DNA of 64,000 bases from Chryseotalea sanaruensis (GTDB lineage Bacteria; Bacteroidota; Bacteroidia; Cytophagales; Cyclobacteriaceae), in NCBI RefSeq assembly GCF_003990915.1, contig NZ_BHXQ01000005.1:496001-560000 (forward strand). Direction: 5' to 3'. The position numbers were made by a program, and so were the translations under genes. The notes beneath the pieces are model-generated. The model saw nothing but the letters and a program-made list of their open reading frames with translations. It ran no database searches and was not told where the DNA came from. This document shows, piece by piece, positions 46,532 through 56,673 of the stretch (within the stretch, counting starts at the first letter, position 1; each line of letters opens with the position of its first letter).

Positions 46532-47350
46532 TTAAATTCTGAAAGATAGACCAAGGTATATTCTTGTGGGGGATGGTTTGTTTAGCCCTAAATTAGTAGC
46601 CACATCAACTTTAACATTAGGGCTAATGTTGTAAATCAAACCACCATTTAATAAGTAGTTATTATCAGCAGATGTAAAGAAAGCAACGGTCTCTACATAA
46701 AAATCAAGTTCTCCAACCAAGGGCCCGCCTATCACTACAGTTTGAAAAAAACTAAGATCGTGACCGCCTGTGCCATCCGGAATAAAATCAATTTGCGGTT
46801 GTGCTCCAAGTCCTAACTTATCCGTTAATGTATAGGAGAAAGGAAATCCTACACCAAATTGAATGTTGTCATTAAATTCAAGGGCATTTCCAGGCTCAAA
46901 GGTTATATAAGGGATAGCACCGAAAGAAGTTTTCTTATCACCATCGTTGCCCCAGAAATTTCTCTTAAGCCTTACTGTTAATGCACCCGCGCCATCATCA
47001 ATTTTTTTTCCTTCATTATCCTGATAAATATTAAAAAGTTCATAACCGAGATGTATATCCCAATTAGCAGTTAGGCCCATTTTATAAAGTCCGCTCCAAA
47101 TATTAATTGTTCTGGGACTATTACCCTGAGTTTCTTTTACCCATTTTATAACATCTCCTTCAAATTGAAAATGACCTGCGTCAACTGTCTGTGCAGTTTC
47201 AGTAATATCAGGTCTGTCTAATGCAAAGTTTCGCATATTTTCGCGCGGCACGGGTTTAAATAAATTATACCCAGCTTGACTCTGTTGACTGTAAATCTGA
47301 TGTGTAGAAAGGCATAGTATGATGATGGACAAAAGGTATTGTTTTTTCAT
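46532..47350 (-). CDS. Outer membrane barrel protein, MetA-pathway/transporter-like
   Basis: 272 residues with a signal peptide (cleavage after IYSQ). Pattern TLALDRPDITETAQTVDAGH-type (here FALDRPDITETAQTVDAGHF) followed by barrel strands ending LSFRI. This is the transporter family sometimes labelled phenol MetA degradation-like. The substrate is unknown. It converges on the broken barrel gene at 46505 with a 26-bp gap. Upstream lies a 349-bp AT-rich gap. Confidence 0.8.
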   Translation of the reverse strand: MKKQYLLSIIILCLSTHQIYSQQSQAGYNLFKPVPRENMRNFALDRPDITETAQTVDAGHFQFEGDVIKWVKETQGNSPRTINIWSGLYKMGLTANWDIHLGYELFNIYQDNEGKKIDDGAGALTVRLKRNFWGNDGDKKTSFGAIPYITFEPGNALEFNDNIQFGVGFPFSYTLTDKLGLGAQPQIDFIPDGTGGHDLSFFQTVVIGGPLVGELDFYVETVAFFTSADNNYLLNGGLIYNISPNVKVDVATNLGLNKPSPTRIYLGLSFRI

Positions 47351-47699
47351 GAATTAAAATTTTAGACAAATCTGAATTAATTTTTATATATAAATATTTG
47401 CTTGATTAATGATGTTTCAACAAAGATTGTTAATTGCAAATATAGGCTCGACTATTATTTAACCATCTATACCAAAAATCGCAACACACCAATTTAATAA
47501 AGTAAATTAGTGTATTAATTGATTATATCCGATAAAATAAATGACTAATTTAGATTCATCGTTGATTTGCAGCTTTGTACTTTTTTAAATTTCAATAATA
47601 TGTTTGATCAATTTAAGTGAATTTTAAATGGATTTAATGTTTGTTTTTAGTTTAGTTCATATTGTATATCTTAACACTAACTAACCAACCCGCCCTCAT
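47351..47699. other. AT-rich intergenic region between divergent genes
   Basis: No gene is visible. It carries a near-perfect dyad CACCAATTTA-ATAAAG-TAAATTAGTG at 47488-47513 and long A/T stretches, and must hold the promoters of the barrel gene and of the GAF-PAS gene. I cannot assign a clear TAnnTTTG element. Confidence 0.5.
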
Positions 47700-50282
47700 A
47701 TGAATTTTACGCAATCCCGAACCTTCAGGTATACTCTTACATTTGCCATTATTGGCATCGTTGTGTCGATACTAATTGCTTATGTACAACGAAATACCAT
47801 TGCGGTATATGATCGCAACCTACCCTATATAAGTTTAGGCGATCACATTAAAAATAAGTCAACAAAGGCACATCTTTGGTTTGAGGAGTTAATGGCTGGC
47901 GATGAAACACTCGACTTTGAAAAAGATGTGCTATCGCTATTTAAATCTTCAAAGAAGATATTAGAAGGAGCTTATAATGCCGAGGAAACTGAGCTCGGTA
48001 AATTTGAAAGACTTGATGATGAGGAAACAGATGTGATATTAAAAGAAGCTATTGGTGATATTGAAAACTTGACTAACTCAGCCAAACAGCGTTATGATTT
48101 TAAAAAACAAGCACAGGCTAATGTTGAAACAGATAGTTTAGGGAATGTAATCGTGTCAGCGACAGGGGAGGCAGCAGGTGGTAAACTGGATCAGGAGTTC
48201 GATGCAGCATATGAAGAGTTTCAAGAAACGATGGATCGTTTAATCAATCATATTGGTCAACGTGTTGATAAAGATTCTGGGTTCCTTAACAGCTTGTCAT
48301 GGATTACAATATTGTTCGTTATCGCAGCTTTTGTTTTTATCTGTACGCTTATTTATAGAATATGCTTTACAAACGAAAAGCTAATTGAGGAGAATAATAC
48401 AAAACTATCGGAAGAAACTACACGAATGGAGGCAATAGCTGGCTTCATTGAAGGTGTGTCTTCAGGTAATTATAGTATTCAGTTAACAGGCATGAGTGAA
48501 ACGGAAGGTCTTGGTGCCACGTTGGTTACCATGCGTAATAAGCTTAGTCAGAATGCAGAAACAGACAGAAGACGCAACTGGTCAACTACAGGTTTAGCGC
48601 AGGTTGGAGATATTTTGCGCGCTAGTAATACATCTACCGCAGAATTATATGATAATATCATTCGTTTTGTTGTAAAATATACTGATAGTAATCAGGGTGG
48701 ATTATTCGTTTTTAATGAAGAAAACGAATCTGATCAATATTTGGAGTTGGTGGCTTGTTATGCTTTCGAGAGAAAGAAATACCTAACAAAAAAAGTAGGT
48801 ATTGGCGAAGGTTTGGTAGGACAATGTTTTGTTGAAGGAGAAAGAATTTATTTGCTGGATGTGCCTGAAGAATACATTACTATAACCTCTGGTCTCGGTG
48901 GAGCAAATCCTTCTGCACTGTTATTAGTACCGATGAAAGTAAATGATAAACTTTACGGAGTCATTGAGATAGCTTCCTTTAAAAAATTTGAAGATTACGA
49001 AATTGAATTAGTGGAGAAATTGGCAGAGAGTATTGCTTCAACCATTGCCACTGTGCGCACCAATGAGAGCACAAGAGTACTGTTGGAGAAAACACAACAG
49101 CAAACAGAAGAAATGCGGGCACAAGAGGAGGAAATGCGTCAGAACATGGAAGAGCTTGAAGCTACGCAAGAAGAGATGCGCAGAAAGGAGAAACATTTAC
49201 AAAATGTATTAGATGAAGAAAAAGCAAAAGCCAGTATTAGCGAGAAGAACAGAGAGGCCATCATGAATCTTACAAAAGATGAGGCGGTACAGTCTGGCAA
49301 TTTTCGTAAAGCACTTGAAATCATAACTTCAACTATAACTAAAACAATAAGTGTTTCTCGATGCAGTATTTGGGCTTACCACAAATCAACACATTCTATT
49401 TTTAATGAAATGCTTCATAACACACAAACAGGGGAGTTTGAGTCGGGCTCGTCACTGAATGGAAAGGATTTCCCTGGATATTTTCGTGCTGTATTAAGTG
49501 AACAAATTATTGTGGCCAACAATGCTCATACTCATGAGGCTACGCGGGAATTCTCAGAGGTTTACCTGCGTCCACTGGGTATTGAATCTATGTTAGATGT
49601 TCCCTTTTTTGATGCAGGTAAAATTGCTGGGGTTATTTGCTGCGAGCATCAGTCTGAACAAAAACATTGGACTGAAGCCGACATCGAATTTTTAAAATCT
49701 TGCGCAGATATCGTGACAATTCTGTACAAGACTTATAAAACAAATGAATTGCTGCAACAAATAACCTCACAAGAAGAAGAACTTCGACAGAATACAGAGG
49801 AACTACAGGCGACACAAGAGCATATCGAGCAACAGCTTTCAGAAAGTAACCAACTGAAGGATCAACTCAAAACCAGGGAAAATGTATTTGCATTGACGAC
49901 TATACTTTCTGAATCAGATCTTAAGGGAAGCATTACATATGCTAACAACAAGTTGTCGGAGGTGTCTAAATACACAAATGAGGAAATGATTGGCAAGGGG
50001 CACAATCTGTTTAGACATGAGGATATGCCTGCGGTACTCTTTAAATTGATGTGGGATACTATTAAAAGTGGCAAGACTTTCTCAGGTATTGTAAAAAATA
50101 AAGCAAAAGACGGTTCTCATTATTGGGTAGATGCCACCATTGTCCCAGTTAAAGATGAGAATGGAGTCACTTATAAATACATTGGTGCACGCTACCATAT
50201 AACAGACGACTTTTTAGCAGAAAACCTGTATGAAAAGCAAGCAAAGCGCCTCAATTTACCAGCCCTCCCGAAAAAGGGCTGA
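47700..50282 (+). CDS. Membrane GAF-GAF-PAS sensor protein lacking an output domain
   Basis: 860 residues. Transmembrane helices near 10-28 and 200-220 bound a periplasmic region of about 170 residues; a HAMP-like segment follows (about 225-275). GAF 1 (about 305-455) has GIGEGLVGQCFVEGERIYL; a long coiled coil rich in Glu/Gln (about 460-520) leads to GAF 2 (about 525-690), a second coil, and a PAS domain (about 725-845) with ITYANNKLSEVSKYT and WVDATIVPVKDENG. No kinase, cyclase or methyl-accepting tip is present, so it probably relays its signal to a partner. Not adjacent to any kinase. Confidence 0.88.
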   Translation: MNFTQSRTFRYTLTFAIIGIVVSILIAYVQRNTIAVYDRNLPYISLGDHIKNKSTKAHLWFEELMAGDETLDFEKDVLSLFKSSKKILEGAYNAEETELGKFERLDDEETDVILKEAIGDIENLTNSAKQRYDFKKQAQANVETDSLGNVIVSATGEAAGGKLDQEFDAAYEEFQETMDRLINHIGQRVDKDSGFLNSLSWITILFVIAAFVFICTLIYRICFTNEKLIEENNTKLSEETTRMEAIAGFIEGVSSGNYSIQLTGMSETEGLGATLVTMRNKLSQNAETDRRRNWSTTGLAQVGDILRASNTSTAELYDNIIRFVVKYTDSNQGGLFVFNEENESDQYLELVACYAFERKKYLTKKVGIGEGLVGQCFVEGERIYLLDVPEEYITITSGLGGANPSALLLVPMKVNDKLYGVIEIASFKKFEDYEIELVEKLAESIASTIATVRTNESTRVLLEKTQQQTEEMRAQEEEMRQNMEELEATQEEMRRKEKHLQNVLDEEKAKASISEKNREAIMNLTKDEAVQSGNFRKALEIITSTITKTISVSRCSIWAYHKSTHSIFNEMLHNTQTGEFESGSSLNGKDFPGYFRAVLSEQIIVANNAHTHEATREFSEVYLRPLGIESMLDVPFFDAGKIAGVICCEHQSEQKHWTEADIEFLKSCADIVTILYKTYKTNELLQQITSQEEELRQNTEELQATQEHIEQQLSESNQLKDQLKTRENVFALTTILSESDLKGSITYANNKLSEVSKYTNEEMIGKGHNLFRHEDMPAVLFKLMWDTIKSGKTFSGIVKNKAKDGSHYWVDATIVPVKDENGVTYKYIGARYHITDDFLAENLYEKQAKRLNLPALPKKG

Positions 50283-50376
50283 AAACAGCGGTTACTTTAT
50301 GGTGCATAGTCTGATTGTTAAACGGTAAATCACATATTCGTTTTCACCGATATTTCTTACCTTTACCATTCAAACT

Positions 50377-51483
50377 ATGCGCACCATGAACAAAGCCATA
50401 TGTACCGCAGTGCTTGCTTTACTTTTTGCAGCACCGGCTTTACTTTTTGCACAAGGCGAACGAAAGGATAAGCAGGCCGTAACCTTTGAAGAGATTTATG
50501 ACGAGCCCTACTCTATCAACAAGCTTTTTGTTCATTTCCAACCCTTGTACGGAGAGCTATTCGCAACCAATGTAAATGCAGGTTATGGCATTGAAGCTTC
50601 TTATTATATGAAAGACAAGGCTGACTTTAAAGTAGCTTTGCGTAAAACGTATTCACAGCGTTTCTTCGATTTGTCAAGAGATTTGGCAGCCAATAACAGT
50701 AGTGTAGATAACGAAATTGAAGTATATAATTATTTCGAGTTTGGTGGCACCTACCACATCAAAGATTTCGAGAAAAGCTCTAAAACAAATATGACGCTCT
50801 ACAAAAAGAGTTACGCTGGCAATAAGTGGGCTGCGCGTGTTCCCTTGCAGGCAGAAGTGCCCTGCAAAGTGCGCATTGTGTATGGGGCACGCCTAGGGGC
50901 TATCATATGGGATAGTTCGACAGACCTTGGCAGAGCATTAACCGCGCAAGACCTAACCAATGCAGATCTCACTAACATCAATACGGCAGATACGCAATAT
51001 CCTACATTACCGTTAACCGAAACTGATCCTGAAACTAATCGTCAGCGAAATGTAAATCCCTTTACCAATATTGCATCTCAAGCCATTTACATTGGTGGTT
51101 CCTATACGTGGATTAGAAATATCGCAGTAAACTTCGACAAGTTTGAAGAAGGCATTGACGATTTAATATTAACTACCTACATCGATATCCTTTTCGCACC
51201 AGCTACAAGAGTAGACGATGTTATTTACACACACCGCGATATAAATGGAGCATTAATACCAGGCAGTACAAGTACATACTCTGTTAAAGCAGTAAGTACA
51301 CAATCACTCGGTTTCAGAGCAGGGGTTGAAGGAAAATTCAATAGACAGCTAGGTTGGGCTTATGGTGGTGAAGTTGGTTACCGTCCAAGCTTGGTGGGCA
51401 GAGGCTTCTTTGCACTGTTAAAAATAAGCTTCCCGGTATTTGGAACGCAACTCGACTATAAAGTAGAGTCCTTCGGTAAATAA
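50377..51483 (+). CDS. Exported outer membrane beta-barrel-like protein
   Basis: 368 residues with a signal peptide (cleavage after LLFAQG). The body is beta-rich with many aromatic strand ends and finishes with LDYKVESFGK, not the usual terminal Phe. I cannot name the family. It lies 95 bp after the GAF-PAS gene and 5 bp before hutI. Two runs of mobile residues suggest extracellular loops. Function unknown. Confidence 0.72.
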   Translation: MRTMNKAICTAVLALLFAAPALLFAQGERKDKQAVTFEEIYDEPYSINKLFVHFQPLYGELFATNVNAGYGIEASYYMKDKADFKVALRKTYSQRFFDLSRDLAANNSSVDNEIEVYNYFEFGGTYHIKDFEKSSKTNMTLYKKSYAGNKWAARVPLQAEVPCKVRIVYGARLGAIIWDSSTDLGRALTAQDLTNADLTNINTADTQYPTLPLTETDPETNRQRNVNPFTNIASQAIYIGGSYTWIRNIAVNFDKFEEGIDDLILTTYIDILFAPATRVDDVIYTHRDINGALIPGSTSTYSVKAVSTQSLGFRAGVEGKFNRQLGWAYGGEVGYRPSLVGRGFFALLKISFPVFGTQLDYKVESFGK

Positions 51484-51487
51484 TAAC

Positions 51488-52735
51488 ATGATCTGCGATT
51501 TATTACTCACCAATATTAAAGGTTTGGTGCAAGTACGCAATGCCGACTTTACCCGTGCATCAGGTAAAAGTATGGCGGAATTACCTGTACTTACTGATGC
51601 TTTTTTATCTATACATCAAAGCAAAATAATTTCTTTTGGATCAATGTCTTCAATGCCAGCCAACTTAAAAAGTTTGCAGACTATTGATTGTAACGGTCGT
51701 TTTGTATTTCCCTCTTTCGTTGATTCACACACACACTTGGTTTTTGCAGCAAGTCGCGAGGAAGAATTTGTGATGAAAATAAATGGCGCGACCTATCAAG
51801 ATATTGCAGCAGCTGGTGGCGGTATTTTAAACTCAGCCAGGAAACTACAGACGCTTGCAGAAGATGAACTCCTCGAGCGGTCGTTACCAAGAGCTTGGGA
51901 AATTATACAATCAGGAACTGGTGCTGTTGAAATTAAAAGTGGGTATGGTCTTACTGTTAAAGATGAGATAAAAATGTTACGTGTGGCAAAACGTATAGCA
52001 CAACACACTCCTTTAACAGTTAAAACAACTTTTTTGGGTGCGCATGCTGTGCCTGCAAACATCACAAAAGAGGCTTACATACAAACCATTATTCAAGAAA
52101 TGATACCGGCTGTAGCCGAAGAAAAACTGGCCAACTACATCGATGTTTTTTGCGAACAAGGTTTTTTTACACCTGATGAAACAGAAAAAATTGTAGAGGC
52201 TGGAAAGGCTTTTGGTATGAAGCCTCGTCTACACGCCAATCAATTGTATAATTCAGGTGGCGTGCAAGTAGGTGTTAAAACAGGAGCCCTCAGTGTGGAT
52301 CATTTAGAAAACATAGGTCCCGAAGAAATTGAAGCCTTGAAAAAAAGTGCTGTAATGCCTACTGCCTTGCCGGGGGCTGCTTTCTTTTTGAATCTTCCCT
52401 TTCCACTGGGCAGGGCTATGATTGAAGCAGGGCTGCCTTTAGCCATTGCATCGGACTACAACCCTGGTAGTGCCCCAAGTGGTAACATGTCCTTAATGAT
52501 GGCCTTGGCTTGTATCAAAATGAAACTTACGCCTGAGGAGGCCATTAATGCAGCAACCATCAATACCGCAGATGCCTTAGAATTAAGTGCAACACATGGT
52601 AGCATTACAGCAGGAAAGCAAGCAAACATCTTTATTACCAAACCTATACCTTCCTATGCCTTTTTACCCTATGCATTTGGTAGCCAATTGGTAGATAAAG
52701 TAATTTTAAATGGAAAAGTGGTCTCTGAAATGTAA
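51488..52735 (+). CDS. hutI: Imidazolonepropionase
   Basis: 415 residues. It hydrolyses 4-imidazolone-5-propanoate to N-formimino-glutamate in histidine breakdown. Amidohydrolase features: the metal pair DSHTHLVFA, AGGGILNSARK, the loop with LHANQLYNSGGVQ, DHLENIG, and ASDYNPGSAPSGNMSLMM near the C-terminus. Full length. The other hut genes (hutH, hutU, hutG) are not in the window. Confidence 0.95.
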   Translation: MICDLLLTNIKGLVQVRNADFTRASGKSMAELPVLTDAFLSIHQSKIISFGSMSSMPANLKSLQTIDCNGRFVFPSFVDSHTHLVFAASREEEFVMKINGATYQDIAAAGGGILNSARKLQTLAEDELLERSLPRAWEIIQSGTGAVEIKSGYGLTVKDEIKMLRVAKRIAQHTPLTVKTTFLGAHAVPANITKEAYIQTIIQEMIPAVAEEKLANYIDVFCEQGFFTPDETEKIVEAGKAFGMKPRLHANQLYNSGGVQVGVKTGALSVDHLENIGPEEIEALKKSAVMPTALPGAAFFLNLPFPLGRAMIEAGLPLAIASDYNPGSAPSGNMSLMMALACIKMKLTPEEAINAATINTADALELSATHGSITAGKQANIFITKPIPSYAFLPYAFGSQLVDKVILNGKVVSEM

Positions 52736-52746
52736 TAAATCAAGGT

Positions 52747-52824
52747 CGTTTACTTAAGCTCCCCTGATCCTCTCCTAAGGAGAGGGAAGGGTGAGGCCAA
52801 ATAAAAAGTAAGCTTAAGTAAACG
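52747..52824. repeat. Palindromic intergenic element
   Basis: Outer arms CGTTTACTTAAGCT (52747-52760) and AGCTTAAGTAAACG (52811-52824) are a perfect 14-bp inverted repeat. Inside is CCTCTCC-TAA-GGAGAGG-like palindromic sequence (52770-52786 region) and GAGGG-rich sequence. It resembles a REP-like dispersed element and lies between hutI and apt. Confidence 0.65.
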
Positions 52825-52887
52825 GCATTGAGTATTTAATGGCCTTTTAGCATATTATTTCTCTATTTTTCCGCAAATATCTCATAC

Positions 52888-53421
52888 ATGTCAATTAGCG
52901 AAAAAGTAAAATCAGTTATTCGAGATGTGCCCGATTTTCCCAAACCAGGTATTTTGTTTAAAGACATCACTCCTGTTTTAGCCAACACAAGCCTCGTGCA
53001 CGAAATAGTACAGGAATTGGTTAAAGATTTTAAATCTGGCGGCTATGATGCCATTATCGGGATAGAATCCAGAGGATTTATTTTCGGGTCATTATTGGCT
53101 TACGAACTTGAAATTCCCTTTATACCTGTACGTAAAGCAGGAAAATTGCCATTTCATACCATATCTGAGTCTTACAACCTTGAATACGGTAAAGCTACTA
53201 TAGAAATACATCAGGATGCCCTTAAACCAGGTAGTCGCGTATTGATTCATGACGATTTATTAGCGACAGGGGGCACTGCAGCTGCAGCAGCTCGTTTGGT
53301 GCATAAGTTGGGTGCAGAGACAGCAGCTTTCTCTTTCTTGATTAATCTTTCTTTCTTAAAAGGCGATAATATCCTTTTTGATGAATTTGGCGTTAAACCG
53401 AATTATTTAATAAGTTATTAA
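52888..53421 (+). CDS. apt: Adenine phosphoribosyltransferase
   Basis: 177 residues. It salvages adenine to AMP. Seen: VIRDVPDFPKPGILFKDITP at the N-terminus, IGIESRGFIFGSLLAYEL, FIPVRKAGKLP and the PRPP-binding loop VLIHDDLLATGGTAAAAA. Full length. The next gene follows by 30 bp. Confidence 0.97.
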   Translation: MSISEKVKSVIRDVPDFPKPGILFKDITPVLANTSLVHEIVQELVKDFKSGGYDAIIGIESRGFIFGSLLAYELEIPFIPVRKAGKLPFHTISESYNLEYGKATIEIHQDALKPGSRVLIHDDLLATGGTAAAAARLVHKLGAETAAFSFLINLSFLKGDNILFDEFGVKPNYLISY

Positions 53422-53451
53422 CCCTTCGGGGATTTCTTTGTTTAAGTATTA

Positions 53452-54039
53452 ATGGAGCGTTCTGTTCATATACCCATATTCCCACTTCGTATTCTACCTC
53501 TCCCGGCAGAACTGGTTCCTTTGCACATTTTTGAGCCAAGGTATAAACAGCTTTTGCAGGATGTAGAGTCGCGCGATATACGCTTTGGCATTTATTTCGA
53601 TCATCCGCTTAATGACCTTAGAATTGGTTCTTTAATGCGGCTGGAGACGGTCACCAAGCGTTATCCCAATGGAGAGCTTGATATCATTGTTAAGTGTGAA
53701 GATATTTTCTTTTTACACGAGCAAAAAAGAACCTATCCTGGAAAATTGTATCCTGGGGGAGAAGTGGAGCATTGGGAAGTTAACTTAAGCACCTTCCCTG
53801 ATGAAGATTTGTACCTTCAATACAATACTTATCGAATGATGCGGGGAATTGCTAGTCAGATAAGAAGCTGCTCAATATTTGAAATAGCAAATGAACTCAG
53901 CCTGGACTTCGCAGATCGTTATAAATTCGTAACCCTGCAAGAAGACAAACAGCAAAGATTTTTAAAAAATAAAGTATCCTACCACTTGCAACTACTCGAA
54001 CACGAAGAAAAGAGTAAGGATGTTTTTCATTTGAATTAG
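53452..54039 (+). CDS. LON N-terminal (substrate-binding) domain protein
   Basis: 195 residues. It opens IPIFPLRILPLPAELVPLHI, the signature of the LON N-terminal domain, followed by FEPRYKQLLQDV. There is no ATPase or serine-lysine protease domain, so it is a free LON-type domain, as is common in bacteria. The function of such free-standing domains is not known; binding of unfolded protein is suggested. Start ATG at 53452. Confidence 0.85.
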   Translation: MERSVHIPIFPLRILPLPAELVPLHIFEPRYKQLLQDVESRDIRFGIYFDHPLNDLRIGSLMRLETVTKRYPNGELDIIVKCEDIFFLHEQKRTYPGKLYPGGEVEHWEVNLSTFPDEDLYLQYNTYRMMRGIASQIRSCSIFEIANELSLDFADRYKFVTLQEDKQQRFLKNKVSYHLQLLEHEEKSKDVFHLN

Positions 54040-54248
54040 ACCAGCCCAGCGCTGTTCAAAATTTCATTTAGCTCCTACAATAGATAGTTTTATTCAAGAC
54101 TGATTTTTATCTTGATAAAGTAACTAAATCTCGTTAACTTTTTTACAAACATGTAAGTTTTGAATTTTCTTATTATTTTCAGGTGCAGGAGTCTAAAAAT
54201 CAATTAAATATTGCGTTAAATACTTATTCATTAAAAGCAATCTTAACA

Positions 54249-55085
54249 ATGAGATATTATTTCTATTTGATATTTATTTTAATGTCATGCTCAACATCAG
54301 GACAAGAAACAAACAAAATCAGTGAAAGCAGCCTTACTGATGACGAAATAACAAAAAGATATTTAGAAAAAGGTGCATGGACTTTAAGATATTTTTCACC
54401 AGAATATCAGTCATATCTTGATTCTGCAATACATGAAAATCCAAATATTGCATACTACTACCAACAAAAGGCTATGCCTTATTTCAAATTAGGAAAATAT
54501 GAAGTGGGGCTTAAAATTCTAGAAAAAGCAGTTGAACTTGATCCTAAGAGTTATATTGATTACAAGGCGTTTATACAATGTATCTTTCAAAAAAATTATC
54601 AAAATGCTTTAGAGAGCTTTATCACCGCAAAGAAAATAAAGGGAGTCAATGGATACGTCATGGATCATTCTTATGATTTTTATATTGGTCTGTGCTACTT
54701 GCAGCTGAATGAATTTGAAAAGGCAGTTAAATATTTTGAAGCAAGTATTAGCGAAATGCTTAAATCTAATAGTGAGAGTTGGGTACATCACTTGGATCTA
54801 CTTTATGCAGGTATCGCTTTTCAAGAATTAAATAATCATGAAATGGCGATTAAGTACTTTGATAGGGCATTAAAGAAATATCCCAATTTCTCAGATGTAA
54901 AATATTACAAGTCAATATCACTGTTTAGACTAGGCTTATTAGAGGTTGCGGATGAATTATTAAATTCATGTGAATTGGATTTTAAAAGGGGTTTCACTAT
55001 AAATGAAGACAATGCCATTTACGAAAAGTATCCCTATCAAATAAAACAATTTTATATTGATATGCTTAGATTAACTAAAAGATAA
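54249..55085 (+). CDS. TPR-repeat lipoprotein
   Basis: 278 residues from the ATG at 54249 (MRYYFYLIFILMSC); a GTG at 54183 adds non-conserved residues. Lipobox LMSC with the cysteine near 14. TPR repeats cover about 60-250 (AYYYQQKAMPYFKLGKYEVG, then KYFDRALKKYPNFSDVKYYK). It is anchored in the envelope and probably binds another protein. It lies outside the peptide locus, 298 bp from its 3' end, and shares no obvious role with it. Confidence 0.85.
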   Translation: MRYYFYLIFILMSCSTSGQETNKISESSLTDDEITKRYLEKGAWTLRYFSPEYQSYLDSAIHENPNIAYYYQQKAMPYFKLGKYEVGLKILEKAVELDPKSYIDYKAFIQCIFQKNYQNALESFITAKKIKGVNGYVMDHSYDFYIGLCYLQLNEFEKAVKYFEASISEMLKSNSESWVHHLDLLYAGIAFQELNNHEMAIKYFDRALKKYPNFSDVKYYKSISLFRLGLLEVADELLNSCELDFKRGFTINEDNAIYEKYPYQIKQFYIDMLRLTKR

Positions 55086-55383
55086 TATCAGTCCTTAGCT
55101 ATCTTCTGATTTATTTAGATAATGTACTGAAAAATGGTAGGTGACTTTTTTTTAATCCCTTTGCTATAAGAAATCATTCTGGTCATTTATGACTTAAAAA
55201 ACTCACAGTTAAGCGTTTATGATTTTTATATAGTATCGAATTCGAAGAATAAAAAAGTTTAGTGAAATACATTCCACTAAAATTCTTAAAATGTTATTCA
55301 ACTAATTGATTTCCAAATACTTTTTCACTAACCCACCAACCATTTTTCAGTAATATGCCTTTATTTAAATTTAATACATCTAA

Positions 55384-56673
55384 TCATCTGGATGATAGAT
55401 TTTTCTTAAAGCTATAAAATATTCTTTCAGCTAGGGTCAAATCTTCTGTGATAATCTCAGCAGTTGCGAGCATCCCATCCTTTAAGGTAATGTCCTTAAC
55501 CTTGCTATTTCTCAAATTTTCCCTCAATGATACCGTTGCATAGAAAAAATCTTTATTCGATTTACTGAATTCTGCAATGGAAGAAATTGAACCTTCCATT
55601 GTTCCGAATTCTTCATACGGATAACCATGCAGTTTAATTATTACTCTTTGTCCTATTTGTACTTTTCCAAAATTATTTTGAGGGATATTAATTTCACCGA
55701 AAAAAGAACTTGAAGAAGGACCTACATAAAATACCTCGGAATTGATAGTCAAGTATTGGCTTTCCTGAAGTATTCCTGAAAAGTGTATAATTCCATTTGA
55801 CGGAGAGACTAACAAAAATTCTTTTCTCCATGCCACAATAGAACTCACTAAAGAATTCAGAGATTGTTTAAATTTTTCAGTGTCCTCAAAAAGATTTCTT
55901 TCTAAGTCTAATAACTCACCTTGTTTTTTAAGTATCAATGAATTGTTATTTATTATAAGCATTTCCAAATTTTTCAAAGGTATCTTTTTTGCTAATGACT
56001 TACTCTCTTCCCTATCAATATCCATAGATGTAATCACCTTCTCATTGTATAATTTTTGATTAATCAAAAATTCATTAGATGCGAGTTCAGAATCACGTTT
56101 GAATAGTTGCCCCTGTTCTTCAAGAGTTCGCTTCATTTTATTCAATTCATTTAAATCCGCTAACAAAATATTTCGTTGTGACTCATAAAACTTGTCACTA
56201 TATAGAAGAATCACTTTGGTATAGTGTTGTTGAAATTCCTGATATAGCATTTGAATTTCACCCAATGATTTAAAATCAGCAAGTCTATTTTCACTGAATT
56301 TATTAAATTCATTTCTAAAAAATAACTCGCTAATAACACTCAATTCTTTCTCAAGATCCAAGATTTCTTGGTGATTAGCTGAACTCTCAACCCAGCCAAG
56401 TATTTGTCCTTTTAAAACGACTTCAGACTCCTTTACAAATAATTTTTCTAGTCTTCCGTTGGATCTAACAATTACGGGCTTGATACTAACTTTAGATGTA
56501 AGTCTAAAATCAGATTTTACAATTGTAGGATATTGTATTAGTATAGTTAGGGCTGAAATTAAAATAAATATTGCTGCAATAACATAAGTGCCAATGCGAA
56601 TTATCACACGAGGCATTTTCTCTAGATAATCTCTTACTGCCTCACTTCTATTATCTGATTCAAACTCTTCCAT
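55384..56673 (-). CDS. HlyD-family secretion adaptor of the peptide exporter
   Basis: 429 residues. N-terminal transmembrane helix (about 27-50), a biotinyl-lipoyl-like segment (IVRSNGRLEKLFVKESEVVL), long coiled-coil hairpin (about 100-260), a second lipoyl half (VSPSNGIIHFSGILQ), and a beta-barrel domain with GQRVIIKLHGYPYEEFG. It links the inner membrane C39 ABC exporter to an outer membrane channel; no TolC-like gene is in the window. It begins directly after the stop of the exporter gene. The frame stays open 29 codons past its TGA, down to a TAA at 55294. Confidence 0.93.
   Translation of the reverse strand: MEEFESDNRSEAVRDYLEKMPRVIIRIGTYVIAAIFILISALTILIQYPTIVKSDFRLTSKVSIKPVIVRSNGRLEKLFVKESEVVLKGQILGWVESSANHQEILDLEKELSVISELFFRNEFNKFSENRLADFKSLGEIQMLYQEFQQHYTKVILLYSDKFYESQRNILLADLNELNKMKRTLEEQGQLFKRDSELASNEFLINQKLYNEKVITSMDIDREESKSLAKKIPLKNLEMLIINNNSLILKKQGELLDLERNLFEDTEKFKQSLNSLVSSIVAWRKEFLLVSPSNGIIHFSGILQESQYLTINSEVFYVGPSSSSFFGEINIPQNNFGKVQIGQRVIIKLHGYPYEEFGTMEGSISSIAEFSKSNKDFFYATVSLRENLRNSKVKDITLKDGMLATAEIITEDLTLAERIFYSFKKNLSSR

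Noticed and set aside
55087-55383. Possible second GG-leader precursor near the 3' end of the peptide locus
   Set aside because: No ATG-started frame with a Gly-Gly leader was found on either strand; only the in-frame extension of HlyD.
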